Positions 1 to 10,342 of a DNA stretch of 64,000 nucleotides are shown piece after piece. Origin of the DNA: PNOJ01 sp016706845. Lineage in GTDB: Bacteria > Krumholzibacteriota > Krumholzibacteriia > LZORAL124-64-63. The translations under genes and the position numbers were made by a program. Every line of letters starts with the position of its first letter. The first letter of the stretch is position 1. The notes beneath the pieces are model-generated. The model had not been told where the DNA came from, did not search any database, and saw nothing but the letters and a program-made list of their open reading frames with translations. The stretch spans positions 1 to 64,000 of the forward strand of contig JADJIV010000005.1 in NCBI GenBank assembly GCA_016706845.1, in the 5' to 3' direction.

Positions 1-1017
1 GAAGCGGGCGTGCAGATCCGCGGCCGCCGCGGCGTCGACCTCGCCGGTAAAGGCGAACACGCCGCCGAACGCGGCGTCGGGATCGCTGACCAGAGCGCGG
101 GCGAGGGCCGCCGCCGGCGTGGCCCCGAGCCCCACGCCGCAGGGGTTGGTGTGCTTGATCGCGGCGCAGGCGACGCGACCGCCCGCCTCTAGGTCGTCGA
201 CCAGCTTCACCGCGGCGATCACGTCCATGAAGTTGTTGAAGGACAGTTCCTTGCCGCTGAGCTGGCGCAGCCCCATCCCGATCAGCGGGTCCTCGGTGTC
301 CTCGCCGGGGAGCATCAGCTCGGCCTTCTGGTGGGGGTTCTCGCCGTAGCGCAGCTCGATGCCCAGGATCTGCTCGTGGTCGTGATCGTGATCGTGGTCC
401 GGGTCGTCGCAGCAGGCGTGACCGCCGGCGAACCAGTCCGCGATCGCGGCGTCGTAGTCCGCCGTGACGGCGAAGGCCGCCGCCGCCATGTTGCGCCGGA
501 ACTCGTGGTCGGGGAAGCCGTCGGCGCCGGCGAGGGCCTCGAGGAAGTCGTCGTAGAACGCCGGGTCCGGCAGCACGCAGACGCGGGCGTGGTTCTTGGC
601 CGCGGCGCGCAGCAGGGACGGCCCGCCGACGTCGATCTTCTCGATCACGGCCGCTTCGTCCGCGCCGGAACCGGCCGTGGCGGCGAACTCGTAGAGGTTG
701 ACCACGACCACGTCGAAGGGCAGCACGCCCAGGCCGGCGGCCTGCGCCAGCGCGGCCTCGTCCGGTCCCAGGATCCCGCCGAAGACCAGGGGGTGCAGGG
801 TCTTGACCCGGCCGCCGAAGATCTCCGGGAAGCCCGTGAGTTCGCCCACCTCGCGCACCGCGAGCCCTTCCCGCTTCAGCTCGGCGGCGGTGCCGCCGCT
901 GGCCACGAGCTCGTAGCCGCGGCCGTCCAGGGCGCGGGCCAGCTCGCCGAGGCGGGACTTGTCGGTCACGCTCAGCAGGGCGCGGCGGCGGCGGTTCAGA
1001 TCAGGGCCTGGTGCCAT
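1..1017 (-). CDS. purH: Bifunctional AICAR formyltransferase / IMP cyclohydrolase (3' part beyond window)
   Basis: PurH carries out the last two steps of purine synthesis (AICAR to FAICAR to IMP) in the cytosol. The 339 visible residues start at the ATG at 1017 and read off the window edge. The N-terminal MGS-like IMP cyclohydrolase domain begins with LLSVTDKS and contains FEILGGRVKTLHP-type sequence. The transformylase part shows RYGENPHQ (about residue 223) and KHTNPCG (about 288), the conserved AICAR formyltransferase signatures. A His/Cys/Asp-rich stretch, HACCDDPDHDHDHDHE, sits at residues 200-215 just before the RYGENPHQ motif, where most family members have a short linker. The start overlaps the end of purC by 22 bases, so the two are co-transcribed. 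Confidence 0.96.
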   Translation of the reverse strand, partial: MAPGPDLNRRRRALLSVTDKSRLGELARALDGRGYELVASGGTAAELKREGLAVREVGELTGFPEIFGGRVKTLHPLVFGGILGPDEAALAQAAGLGVLPFDVVVVNLYEFAATAGSGADEAAVIEKIDVGGPSLLRAAAKNHARVCVLPDPAFYDDFLEALAGADGFPDHEFRRNMAAAAFAVTADYDAAIADWFAGGHACCDDPDHDHDHDHEQILGIELRYGENPHQKAELMLPGEDTEDPLIGMGLRQLSGKELSFNNFMDVIAAVKLVDDLEAGGRVACAAIKHTNPCGVGLGATPAAALARALVSDPDAAFGGVFAFTGEVDAAAAADLHARF

Positions 1018-1901
1018 CTGCGGGCCTCCTCGGCGAACAGGATGTTCAGGACGTCCTGGTAACATCGAGCCGTCCGCTCGAGGATCGCCGCCGGCAGGGG
1101 CGGCGGCGGCGGTTCGCGGTTCCAGTCCAGGGTATCCAGGTGATTGCGCAAGATCTGCTTGTCCCAGCTCGGCGGCTCCTCGCCGGGCCGGTGATCGGCC
1201 GCGGGCCAGAAGCGGCTGGAATCGGGCGTGAGCACCTCGTCGATGAGGGTCAGCTCGCCGTCGACCAGACCGAACTCGAACTTCGTGTCGGCGATCAGCA
1301 CGCCGCCGGCGCGCGCGTAGGCGGCGGCGCGGCGGTAGAGGTCGAGCGTGACGTCGCGCAGGCGCGCCGCGTCGGCCTCGCCGACCAGGGCGCAGGCGCC
1401 CGCGAAATCGATGTTCTCGTCGTGTCCCTGCTCCGCCTTGGTCGAGGGCGTGAACAGCGGAGCCGGCAAGGGTTCGGATTTCCGAAGGCCCGGCGGCAGG
1501 ACATGGCCGCAGACGGTGCCGTCCTGCTGGTAGGAGCGCCAGCCGGAGCCCGCGAGGTAGCCGCGTGCGATGCACTCCACGGGGAAGGGCTGGGCCTTGC
1601 GCACCAGCATCGATCGGCCGGCCAGCACGTCGCGGTGGTCCCGGAAGGGGGCCGGGAACAGTTCGGGTTCGGCCGTCACCAGATGGTTGGGAACTTCCTT
1701 GAAGAAATCCATCCATGCCATAGTCATCACGGACAATACAACGCCACGACCAGGGACGATCTGGTCCATGACAACGTCGTAGGCGGAGATGCGGTCGGTC
1801 GCGACGATGAACAGTTCGCGGCCGAGATCGAAGATCTCGCGCACCTTACCCCGACGATCGGGCCTCAGGCCGAGATCGACCGTGCTGCGCAGGCTGGACA
1901 T
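996..1901 (-). CDS. purC: Phosphoribosylaminoimidazole-succinocarboxamide synthase
   Basis: PurC joins aspartate to CAIR using ATP, giving SAICAR in purine synthesis. The protein has 301 residues, the length of the yeast Ade1-like form. It shows GKVREIFDLG near the N-terminus, the VVPGRGVVL-like region, GYLAGSGWRSYQ (SAICAR synthetase signature) and IADTKFEFG/LIDEVLTPDSSRFWP near the C-terminus. I chose the ATG at 1901 (MSSLRSTVDLG); the frame is open further upstream, but that part is Arg-rich and unlike the family. purH follows with a 22-base overlap, so this is a purine operon pair. Confidence 0.96.
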   Translation of the reverse strand: MSSLRSTVDLGLRPDRRGKVREIFDLGRELFIVATDRISAYDVVMDQIVPGRGVVLSVMTMAWMDFFKEVPNHLVTAEPELFPAPFRDHRDVLAGRSMLVRKAQPFPVECIARGYLAGSGWRSYQQDGTVCGHVLPPGLRKSEPLPAPLFTPSTKAEQGHDENIDFAGACALVGEADAARLRDVTLDLYRRAAAYARAGGVLIADTKFEFGLVDGELTLIDEVLTPDSSRFWPAADHRPGEEPPSWDKQILRNHLDTLDWNREPPPPPLPAAILERTARCYQDVLNILFAEEARRWHQALI

Positions 1902-4437
1902 GGGTCTCCCGGTTCGGTTGGACGGTTGCGGGCGGGCGATCCGGCAGCGCCGGCGGCGCGACGCGCGGATGGTACGCAGCCCCTCCGCCGGTGTCAAGCC
2001 GTGCCGCCGGCGCCGCGTGACGCGTGGTCCGGACCTCGGGCGGCGCCGTTCCCCGCCAGCGCAGCAGCACGGATCCGCTCAGATCGGTGCGCAGGATCGG
2101 CAGCGTGTCGCCGCGGGAAAGGAAGGGGCCGTGGCTGGGATGATCGTGTGAATTCTCGATCCCGCAGCTGATCAGGACCAGATGCGGCGGGAAGGTCGCC
2201 AGCAGTTCGGCGCCGCTGGAGGTACGGCTGCCGTGGTGGCCGGCCTTGAGCACATCGATGGCCGCCGCCGGCCCGCAGTCGCTGCCGGACAGCATGAGGG
2301 ATTCTCCGGCCACCTCGAGGTCCCCCATCCACAAGCCCACCGGCTGCCCCGCGCGGCGCAGCGCCAACACGACGGAGCGGTCGTTCTCGTCCGCGGCCGT
2401 TCCCCTGTCGGGAACGGCCGCGAGGCAGAGCAGGTCCCAGCCGCCGCCGGCGTGGACCACGTCGCCCGGCGCCGGGCAGGCGCCGCCGGGCTCGCCTGGT
2501 GGGACCGCGGCCTCCCCGCCCACGACCCACGCGGTGACGTCCTGAACATCGGCGACGCTCGCGGCGCCGCCGTCGTGGTCGTCGTGCCCGTGGGTCAGCA
2601 CCACCGCCGACAGGCGGCGCAGTCCTTCGCGACGCAGCCAGGGCTCGAGGGACCGCTCGAACTGGGATCCGCCCGCCCACGACGGGCCCGTGTCCACCAG
2701 CACGGCCGAGCGGTCCGGGAACACGAACACGGCGGCGTCTCCCTGCCCGACATCGCCCTGAAGGACCGTCATGGTCCCCCAGGGCCGCCGTGCGGCCGAC
2801 CAGGGTCAGACCGGCGGCGCAGAGCAGGACGAGGCTCGCCGCGGCGAGTCGCAACCACGGCGTCGGCCGCGAACGCAGCGCCGTGGCGAGGGACAGGCAG
2901 CCCACCGCGAACAGCAGCATCGACCACGGCGACCCGCCGGGGAATCCGACCAGGCCGTCGCCGAGCGATCCCAGACAGGCCGCCCCCGCCGCCAGCAACC
3001 GGATGAGCAGCCAGCCCAGCGCGGCCGCCGCCTGCGCCAGCCAGGGCAGTGCCGAGGTCAGCAGGGCGACGGCCACCATCCACACCGCGCCGGCGAAGAC
3101 CGGGACCGCGGCCAGGTTCACCAGCGGCGACCACGGATGGATCCAGCCGAAGGTGGCGGCGGTTTCCGGGAGCGTGGCCCAGGTGGCGCCGATGCTGACC
3201 AGCAGTGGACCCGCGACGGCCTTCACGACGCGGGGCGCTCCCGACAGCCCGTCGGCCAGGCGCAACGCGCCGACGATGCCGCCCGCGGCCAGATAGCTCA
3301 ACCGCACGCCGGGGTCCCCCAGGCAATCCGGCTGCCAGAGGACGGCCAGCCAGAGCAGCAGACCCAGGGACCGCAGGGCGTCGTGTTCGCGCCCGACCGC
3401 GACGCCGCCGACGGCCAGCAGGCCGAGACCCGTCGCGCGCAGCGCGGAACCCGCCAGACCGGTCAGCACGGCGTACACCGGCAGCAGCAGCCCGAGCCAG
3501 AGGCCACGTCCCAGCGGCCCGATCGCGAAGGGGCGCAGCAGCAGCAGCGCCAGCGCCCCCACCAAGCCGACGTGCAGGCCGGAGACGGCGAAGAGGTGCG
3601 AGAGGCCGAGGCGGGCGAAGGGATCGCGCAGATCGCGCCCGCTGGGATCACGCTCCCCCAAGAGGATCGATCCGAGCAGCACGGCCTCGCGCGGCGGCAA
3701 CAGTTCGGCCAGCCGCTCCAGGATCGCCGAGCGGGCCGGCGTCAGGGCCAGCCGCGAGAGGGCGTCGAGCCTGCCGCCGCCCCGACCGGCGCTGGTCGTT
3801 GATACCAGCGTCGAGTCGACGGCCCTGCCAGACAAGCCCGCGCGCACCGGCGTAGTCCGCCGGCGAGAAGCCGCTGAACACGGCCGGTCCGGGAGGCGCG
3901 GTGGTGGTCGAGATGGCCGGTCACGACCTGCCAGAGCCGCGGGCGGCGCACCGTCGCCTCTGAGCATCACGCCGTCACCCGCAGCAGGCGCCAGACCGGC
4001 GTCACCGCGCAGGCTGTCGCTGCGGGCCAGCAGGACGCCCGGCGCCGACCAGCCGGTTGCCGTCCGGCTCGGCCAACCCGTGATCCGCAGCGCCGCGCCG
4101 CTGTGCGCCTGCAGACGCCGGGTCGGCGACCAGGGATCGGCCGACTGGGCCTCGGGTCGCAGCGACGCGGCGGCTTTGGCCCGGCCCGCGGCGGTCGCGG
4201 CCCAGAGCGTGACGGCCGCCGAGAGGGGAACCGCCGCCGGGGACTTCCAGAATCCCGTCAGCAGCGGGGCCAGAGCGCCACCACGCTGCAGCCAGACCGA
4301 GGTCGCGCCCGCGGCGCGCCAGTCCGCGGCCGGCTGGGGCGCCCGCCGGCCGAGATCGTCGCCGGTCAGCGCCAGGATCGCCCAGATCAGCAGGATGTGG
4401 CGGCGGGCGCCGCGGTCCAGCGCAGGCCAGGCGCAGC
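1846..4437 (-). CDS. comEC: ComEC/Rec2-family DNA uptake channel protein (frame-broken)
   Basis: ComEC passes single-stranded DNA across the inner membrane during natural transformation. All three expected parts are visible but in different frames. First comes a Trp- and Ala-rich N-terminal region (about 4430-3900). A multi-helix Competence domain follows (about 3810-2780) with the family signature LFAVSGLHVGLVGAL. Last is a metallo-beta-lactamase-like domain from 2772, opening with LQGDVGQGDA and carrying the metal motif HGHDDHDGG. The frame changes at about 2775 (a G5 run) and apparently near 3815, 3900 and 3940. The start is not resolved because there is no ATG/GTG/TTG in the first open stretch. 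The end is 1846 as read, overlapping purC, or 1994 if another base is missing. A genuine pseudogene is possible, but similar breaks occur throughout the window. Confidence 0.8.
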
Positions 4438-4464
4438 TTCAGGGGGCCTGATAGCGGGGCAAGG

Positions 4465-5883
4465 TCAGGATGGGGTCGCCTTCGGGTTCCAGAGGTGGCA
4501 ACGGTTGCGGCCCCTCTGCTTCGAGAGGTAGAGCATCTCGTCGGCCCGGCGGTAGAGATCGTCGAGCGTCTCGCCGGCCCCGGGGAACACGGCGCCGCCG
4601 CAGGACACGGTCAGGCGGATCGGTTCGGCGGCCGCCGGATCGGCCAGCCGGAGGTTCGCGATGCGCACCTGCAGCCGGGCCACGATCTCGACCACGGCCG
4701 CGGGCAGGGTGTCCGGCAACACCAGGGCGAACTCCTCGCCGCCGACCCGGCAGACCAGGTCGATCCGACGCAGCCCGGCCAGCAGTTCCCGGGCCACGGC
4801 CTTCAGCACCCGGTCCCCGGCAGGGTGGCCGTACTGGTCGTTGATGGCCTTGAAGTGATCGATGTCGGCCAGCAGGAGGGCCAACGTCGAGCCGCGGCGC
4901 CGGGCGCGGTCGAGTTCGAAGCCGAACTGCGTGTCGAAGAAGGCGCGGTTGCGCACACCGGTCAGCGGATCGGTGTGCACCAGCCGGTTCATCAGGGACC
5001 GCTGCTGCCAACCGTGGGTCACGAAGCGTGCGACCCGCCGGCCCAGGCGCAGCATCTCACGGCGGTCCTGATCCGCGGGCGCCAGCACGTAGAGCAGACC
5101 GGCCTCGCGCGAAGGCTCGAGTTCGGCGTCGTCCAGATTGGACGGCGTCAGGAAGGGGACGGCCAGGACACTTCCGGCTGTCCGCCCGGCCAGGCGCGCC
5201 CGCAGGGGGGCCGGCAGTTCCCGTTCGTCAGCGATCCAGAAGGCCTCGCCGGGGACCCGGCTGGCCGCCCAGAAGGGACGATCCCCGGGACGACCGGCGA
5301 AGACGCTGTCGAGGTCCGCGTCGGGTTCCAGCGGCGGAAGAGTTCCAGGCAGAGCGTGAGACCGGGCAGATCGGGCTCGAGCATGTCCAGGATGTCCCGC
5401 AGGACGCGGGGGATCCCGCCGCCGACCTCGGTGGAGGCCTGCATCGCCTGGGCGCGTTCCATGGCTTGCATCAGCCGTTCGGGGGCGTTAAGGTCAGGCT
5501 CGACCGTCGGCTCGCCCGCGATGGGCACCGGGGCGGGTGCGGGATCGGTTACGGTCTGGACGGACGCGCGGGTGGATCCAGCCTGAATGGGTGCCTGCTG
5601 CGGTTCGGCAGGATCAGGAGGCTCGATCGGCTCGGCAGGATCGACGAGAGCCTCCAGATCGAACAGCGTCGCATGCCCGGGTCGGGCGTAGAGCGGCGAC
5701 CCCTGGCGCCCGCTGACCTGGACCTGGATGAGGTCCCTGCTCTCGATCAGAGCGACGAACAGGGCGTGACCGGCGCGCCGCAGCTGGACGGGGGTCGTCC
5801 CCGACCAGAGCCGCCTCGACCTCGTGGCGGAGTCCGACCGGCACCGGGCTCAGATTCAGGAGATTCCGCAGAACGGTGCGCAC
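4465..5883 (-). CDS. Diguanylate cyclase with N-terminal sensory region (frame-broken)
   Basis: This protein probably makes cyclic di-GMP. The last 170 residues form a GGDEF domain with the metal-binding run ADIDHFKAINDQYGH, the active-site loop RVGGEEF, and RRID five residues before GGEEF, which matches the product-inhibition I-site. Upstream is a GAF-like sensor region (about 5340-4980) and an unrecognised N-terminal domain ending in a Pro-rich linker. No transmembrane helix is seen. The reading frame changes near 5815 and near 5345; joining the three pieces gives one continuous protein of about 470 residues. The start is tentatively the GTG at 5883. A promoter-like element lies 90 bases upstream, divergent from the mltD-type gene. 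Confidence 0.85.
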
Positions 5884-5971
5884 GGGTGTTCACCATCTCC
5901 TGGATCGGTTCGGCGTGGCGACGGGAACTCGAACCTGCCCACCAGCGTTGCCATGAAGTCGGTCAACGCAA

Positions 5972-6000
5972 AGTATGACATATAGTCGCGTTATTTGCAA
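5972..6000 (-). promoter_or_regulatory. Sigma-70-type promoter of the diguanylate cyclase gene
   Basis: On the minus strand TTGCAA (6000-5995) and CATACT (5977-5972) are separated by 17 bases, in the only AT-rich stretch of this intergenic region. The start of the cyclase gene lies 89 bases downstream. The assignment is by consensus only. Confidence 0.5.
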
Positions 6001-6066
6001 TCGCGGCATCATGTTTGCTGGTCCGGTGTTCGAAGCTCCGGCCACAACGCACGGAGGCGGCCTCTG

Positions 6067-7600
6067 ATGACCCATCGGCTGATATTGCTGGCCCTTCTCG
6101 CCGGGTTCGCCGGACTCGGCAGCGGCTGCGCAACCGCCCCGCCTTTGCAGGATGATTTTGCCGACTACCCCGTGCAGGGGACCAACGACCCCGCCACCCT
6201 GGCATCCCTGCCCGACCTCACGGATCCCGCGGACCAGGAACATGCGTCGGGCGGGACCATCGCCGATGAGGACTCCCTGATCGCCGCGGTCTACGACGAG
6301 ATGCGCGGCCTGTCGCTGCCCGACTCGCTGATCCCGGTGACGGTCCCCGAGCGCAACGCCATCGAGCAGGACCTGCAGATCCTCGACACCGCCCAGGTCC
6401 AGCGCTGGGTCGACCACTTCACCGGCCCCGGCCGCGGCTTCATGCAGACCTGGCTCACGCGCAAGGCCGCCTACGACTCCCTTATCTACGTGCGCCTCGA
6501 CGAGGCGGGACTGCCCCGGGAACTGATCTGGCTGGCCGCCATCGAGAGCGGGTTCAACCCCCGCGTGCGCTCCAGCGCCGGCGCCGTGGGCTGCTGGCAG
6601 TTCATGGCCGGCACGGCCCGCCACTTCAAGCTCCACTGCGACTGGTGGGTCGACGAACGCAACGACGTCGAACTCGCCACCAGCGCCGCCGCCACGTACC
6701 TCACGCAGCTCTACCACATGTTCGGGGACTGGTCCCTGGTCATCGCAGCCTACAACACCGGCGAGGGCCGCATCGGGCGCGCCATCAAGGCGGCCGGCCA
6801 CGACGACGTGCGCCGCCTGCGCATGCCGGACCAGACCCGCAACCACGTCCTGAAATTCGCGGCCGCCCTGCAGATCGGCCGCGATCCCGCCGCCTACGGC
6901 TTCGACGTCCCGCCGGTGCCGGACCTGACCTTCGACACCGTGCCGATCGAGGACGCGACCGACCTGTCGCTGATCGCGGAGTGCGCCGGCGTCGATCGCG
7001 ACGTCGTGGCCGCGCTCAATCCCGGGCTGCTGCGCGGCGCGACGCCGCCCGATCGCGCGGACTTCCGCGTGCGCGTGCCGACGGGCACCGGCGAGCGCTG
7101 CGCGCGCGAACTGGCCGCGGTGCCGCCGGAGAAGCGCCTCACATGGCGTCGTCACACCGTCGGTCGCGGCGAAACGCTCAGCCACATCGCCGCGCAGTAC
7201 GGCACCCGCGTGCGCGACATCGCCGATCTCAACCAAGATCCGCGACCCGTCGCGGATCCACCCACAGGCGACAAGCTGCTGATCCCGATGCCAGGCGCCC
7301 GCGCGCCCCGCGATCCCGAGCGGAGGGTCGCCGCGGCCGCCGTGAAACGCCGGCGGCCGTCGCCTCGACGACGCCGACGACCGCCCCGGCGACGGCGGCA
7401 CCTGTCCGGGCCGGCGCCTACACGCCGCCCGCCGGTTACGAGCGCGTGAGCTACCGCGTGAAGTCGGGCGACACGCTGTTCGAGATCGCCCGCCGGCTCG
7501 GCGTCCGCCCTCAAGCATCATCAGCGTCAACGGCCTGCGCGCCTCGAGCATCATCCACCCCGGACAGCGTCTGCACGCTTACCGCCCGCCGCGCCGTTAG
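6067..7600 (+). CDS. mltD: MltD-type membrane-bound lytic murein transglycosylase with LysM domains (frame-broken)
   Basis: This periplasmic lipoprotein is predicted to cleave peptidoglycan glycan strands. The start ATG at 6067 follows a GGAGG element. A lipoprotein signal peptide ends at LGSGC (Cys21). The SLT domain has the catalytic glutamate at residue 160 in AAIESGF, then GAVGCWQFMAGTA and AAYNTGEGR. A first LysM repeat (HTVGRGETLSHIA) follows in frame. A second LysM (YRVKSGDTLFEIARRLGV) is one frame away, and the tail SIISVNGLRASSIIHPGQ needs another shift. Breaks are therefore near 7335 and 7512. The restored protein is about 511 residues with the usual MltD layout. Confidence 0.88.
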
Positions 7601-7639
7601 GGCGCGACGGGCGGCTCAGGCTTCGGCGCGGCGCGCCGT

Positions 7640-8731
7640 CTAGAAGTGGGCGGTGATGCTGACCCGGTGGGTTTCCTCGTCGTTGCCGAGCGTGTCGCCC
7701 GCGTAGGCATAGTCGACCGTCAGGGCCGCCAGCCGGAAACCGGCGCCGGCGGTCAGATCCTCGGTGCCCCAACCCCCGCTGAACCCCCCGCGCAGGAAGA
7801 CGCGCCGGTCGAGCCCCAACTCGGCGCCGGTGTGGACGTTCGTGCTGAAGGCGCCCGACGCGTACTGGTCGGCGTCGCCGCGGTTGTCGAAGCGGGACTC
7901 CGCGCTCGCGGCCACGGTCAGCTCGGCGCGCCAGCGCGTCAGCGGAAAGCGGTAGGCCAGGGCCGGCACGACCGCCGGCGTGATGACCTCGGTCGTGCCC
8001 GCGTAGTCGCCGGGTCCCGACCAGGAGAGGAACGTCGTGGTGACGTCCTGGAGCTTCAGCCCGAAGTCCAGGTTCCGCCAGATCCCGCGCCGCAGCGCGC
8101 CGAGGTCAGCGCCCAGGCCCAGGCTCGAGTAGCCGGCCACGCTCTGGCGCACGAACTTCACCGTGCCGCCCAGCTGCCAGTCCCCGTGCCGCTCGGCGTA
8201 GGAGGCGAAGAGCGCCAGTTCCGAATCGCTGACGTAGCGGAACTGGTCGCGCAGGTTGAACAGACCCGCGAGTTCCGTGTCCGACACCACGCCGTCGTCG
8301 TCGGTGTCGAGCTGGTCCTGGAGGTGGGATGTGAGCTGGATGTCGTCGATGCCGAGCCGGATCGCCGAGATCGCGAAGCCGGCTTCCGTGCCGCCCAGCA
8401 GCGACCAGTCCACGGGGCGCGCGTAGGCCGCGTAGTCGCGGTCCACGAGGTCGCCGAACTGTTCCGCGTGCATGACCAGCAGGCCGCAGCTCTCCAGGCC
8501 GCTGAGGCCGGCGGGATTCCAGAAGGCCGCCGACGGGTCGTCGGCCACGGCCGTGAAGGCGCCGCCCATGCCCAGGGCGCGGGCGCCGCCGCCGTCTTCC
8601 ATGAAGGAGCCGGCGTACTTGGCGGCCGTGGCGAAGGTCGGCGCGAGCAGCAGGGTCGCGGTGAGCGCCGCAGCGACGCGCGCGCAGCCGGGGTTCCGGT
8701 TCGTCCGGCTCTTTGCATCATGTCCTCGCAT
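7640..8731 (-). CDS. PorV/UPF0164-family outer membrane protein
   Basis: A predicted outer-membrane beta-barrel of 363 residues with a signal peptide (RVAAALTATLLLAP...ATA). The mature N-terminus carries the family signature GARALGMGGAFTAVADDPSAAFWNPAGL-like sequence shared by PorV and the UPF0164/FadL-related proteins, and the protein ends in a phenylalanine (ITAHF), typical of barrel insertion signals. The family is common in FCB-group bacteria; PorV itself serves type IX secretion, but no other T9SS gene is seen here, so the role is open. The ATG at 8731 was chosen because the signal peptide follows within 20 residues. It is a single gene lying 3' of the sigma-54 regulator. Confidence 0.75.
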   Translation of the reverse strand: MRGHDAKSRTNRNPGCARVAAALTATLLLAPTFATAAKYAGSFMEDGGGARALGMGGAFTAVADDPSAAFWNPAGLSGLESCGLLVMHAEQFGDLVDRDYAAYARPVDWSLLGGTEAGFAISAIRLGIDDIQLTSHLQDQLDTDDDGVVSDTELAGLFNLRDQFRYVSDSELALFASYAERHGDWQLGGTVKFVRQSVAGYSSLGLGADLGALRRGIWRNLDFGLKLQDVTTTFLSWSGPGDYAGTTEVITPAVVPALAYRFPLTRWRAELTVAASAESRFDNRGDADQYASGAFSTNVHTGAELGLDRRVFLRGGFSGGWGTEDLTAGAGFRLAALTVDYAYAGDTLGNDEETHRVSITAHF

Positions 8732-8827
8732 CCCAGGGGTGGGTGACGACGGCGTCGTTGCCGCCGCGCTCTCGCTCCAAAATACCACATCCCGCCGCGG
8801 GCGGCCAACGCCCGTCTCGCAGCGGTT

Positions 8828-10324
8828 TCAGCTCAGTCCGTACTTGCGCAGCTTGCGGTACAGGGTCCGTTCGCTGATCCCCAGGCGCTCGGCGGCGCGC
8901 CGGCGGCGCCCGCCGGTGGAGCGCAGGGCCTGGTCGATGAGCGCGCGCTCCGCCGATTCCAGGTCCACGGAACCGGCCGGCTCGGCCATGAAGCCGTGTT
9001 CGACCGGGATGGCCTCCACGTACGTGCCGTCCTGCGCGAGGGCCTCCCCCGGCGGGAAATGATCGGCGCCGCGCAACAGGCCCTTGATCTCGTGCAGGTC
9101 CTGGCGCATTTCCATCAGCATGGCCGAGAGCAGTTCCAGGTCCAGCCCCGCGTAGGGCCGGGACAGCGGCACCGGCAGGCGCGAGGCCCGCGCCTTGCCG
9201 CCGGTCACGATGTCCTGGGGCAGGTCGGCCGCCTCGATCATCCCGTCGCGCTTGAAGACCACCACGGAGCTGACGAGGTTCCCCAGCTCGCGCACGTTGC
9301 CGGGCCAGGGGTGGTTCAGGAGCATCTCCAGGGCAGGGCGCGAGATGCCGCGCACGTTGGTGCCGTGGCGCTCGTTCTCCTGGTCGAGGAAATGCTGGAC
9401 CAGGACCGGAATGTCCTCGCGCCGCTCCCGCAGCGGCGGCGTCGGGATCACCACCACGCGCAGCCGGTAGTAGAGGTCCTGCCGGAAGCGCCCCTCCTCG
9501 ACGTCGCGGGCCAGGTCGCGGTGGGTCGCCGCCACCAGACGGATGTCGCTGCGCTCCAGCCGCGAACCGCCGACGGGCGTGAACTCGCCGGTCTCCAACG
9601 CCCGCAGGAAGCGTGTCTGCATCGGCAGCGGCATCTCCGCCACCTCGTCCAGGAAGAGCGTGCCGCCGTCGGCGCGCCGGAACACGCCCTCGTGGCGGTT
9701 GACCGCGCCGGTGAAGGCGCCGCGTTCGTGACCGAACAGCTCGCTTTCCAGGACACCCTCGCTCAGCGAGCCGCAGTTCAGGGAGACGAAGGGGCCGGCC
9801 GCCCGCGGCGAGTGGTCGTGGATGGCGCGGGCCACGAGTTCCTTGCCCGTGCCGCTCTCCCCGAGGATCAGGATGGTCACGTCCAGCGGCGCCGCCTGCG
9901 CGATCAGCGCGATCATCTGGTTGACGGCGCGCGAGCGGCCGACGATCCCGCTGCGTTCGCGCACGTCGCGCAGGCGCAGCAGGCGCTCCACCTCCTGGCG
10001 CAGCGCGTCGCCGCTGGTGCTTTCGTCGAGGCGCCGCACGGCGCCGCGCCGCGGCTTGTCCTGGAGCCCTTCGAGCACCTCGGGGCCGCCCAGGACCAGC
10101 AGGTCAGCATCGCCCTTGAAGGTCAGGAATTTCTCGACCACGTGGCGGGTGCGCGCGTAGTCGCGGGTGTCGAAGACCAGCATCGCGCCGCGACCGTCGG
10201 CGAACCGGGCCAGGGCTTCGGGACGGGAGTCGTGGACGAAGAGATCGACGCCGGGAAGGCGCCAATCGGCGGCCGTCTTGAACAGGGCCGGCCGGCGGCT
10301 CGGGATCACGACATCGTGGGGCAC
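8828..10324 (-). CDS. Sigma-54-dependent transcriptional activator (degenerate receiver, AAA+, Fis-type HTH)
   Basis: An NtrC-family activator of 498 residues. The N-terminal 125 residues are receiver-like in length but lack the acidic pocket and phospho-acceptor Asp, as in FleQ/FlrA-type master regulators. The AAA+ domain is complete: Walker A GESGTGKE at 155-162, the sigma-54 contact loop GAFTGA at 202-207, Walker B GTLFLDE at 221-227 and the arginine-finger region. A variable linker leads to a C-terminal Fis-type helix-turn-helix (RRRRAAERLGISERTLYRKLRKYG). It ends the flagellar block downstream of fliA and two orphans, so a role as flagellar activator is plausible but inferred. A perfect palindrome lies just upstream of the start. 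Confidence 0.9.
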   Translation of the reverse strand: MPHDVVIPSRRPALFKTAADWRLPGVDLFVHDSRPEALARFADGRGAMLVFDTRDYARTRHVVEKFLTFKGDADLLVLGGPEVLEGLQDKPRRGAVRRLDESTSGDALRQEVERLLRLRDVRERSGIVGRSRAVNQMIALIAQAAPLDVTILILGESGTGKELVARAIHDHSPRAAGPFVSLNCGSLSEGVLESELFGHERGAFTGAVNRHEGVFRRADGGTLFLDEVAEMPLPMQTRFLRALETGEFTPVGGSRLERSDIRLVAATHRDLARDVEEGRFRQDLYYRLRVVVIPTPPLRERREDIPVLVQHFLDQENERHGTNVRGISRPALEMLLNHPWPGNVRELGNLVSSVVVFKRDGMIEAADLPQDIVTGGKARASRLPVPLSRPYAGLDLELLSAMLMEMRQDLHEIKGLLRGADHFPPGEALAQDGTYVEAIPVEHGFMAEPAGSVDLESAERALIDQALRSTGGRRRRAAERLGISERTLYRKLRKYGLS

Positions 10325-10342
10325 GTCCCTCCTCCTGCGGAT

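Noticed and set aside
1846..2772. Separate metallo-beta-lactamase hydrolase gene
   Set aside because: The domain starts exactly where the C-terminal domain of ComEC is expected, right after the membrane domain in another frame. A frame slip in the G5 run explains it better than a new gene.
7640..8731. Type IX secretion system component
   Set aside because: PorV likeness alone is not enough. No porK/L/M/N, sov/sprA or C-terminal sorting domain is seen.
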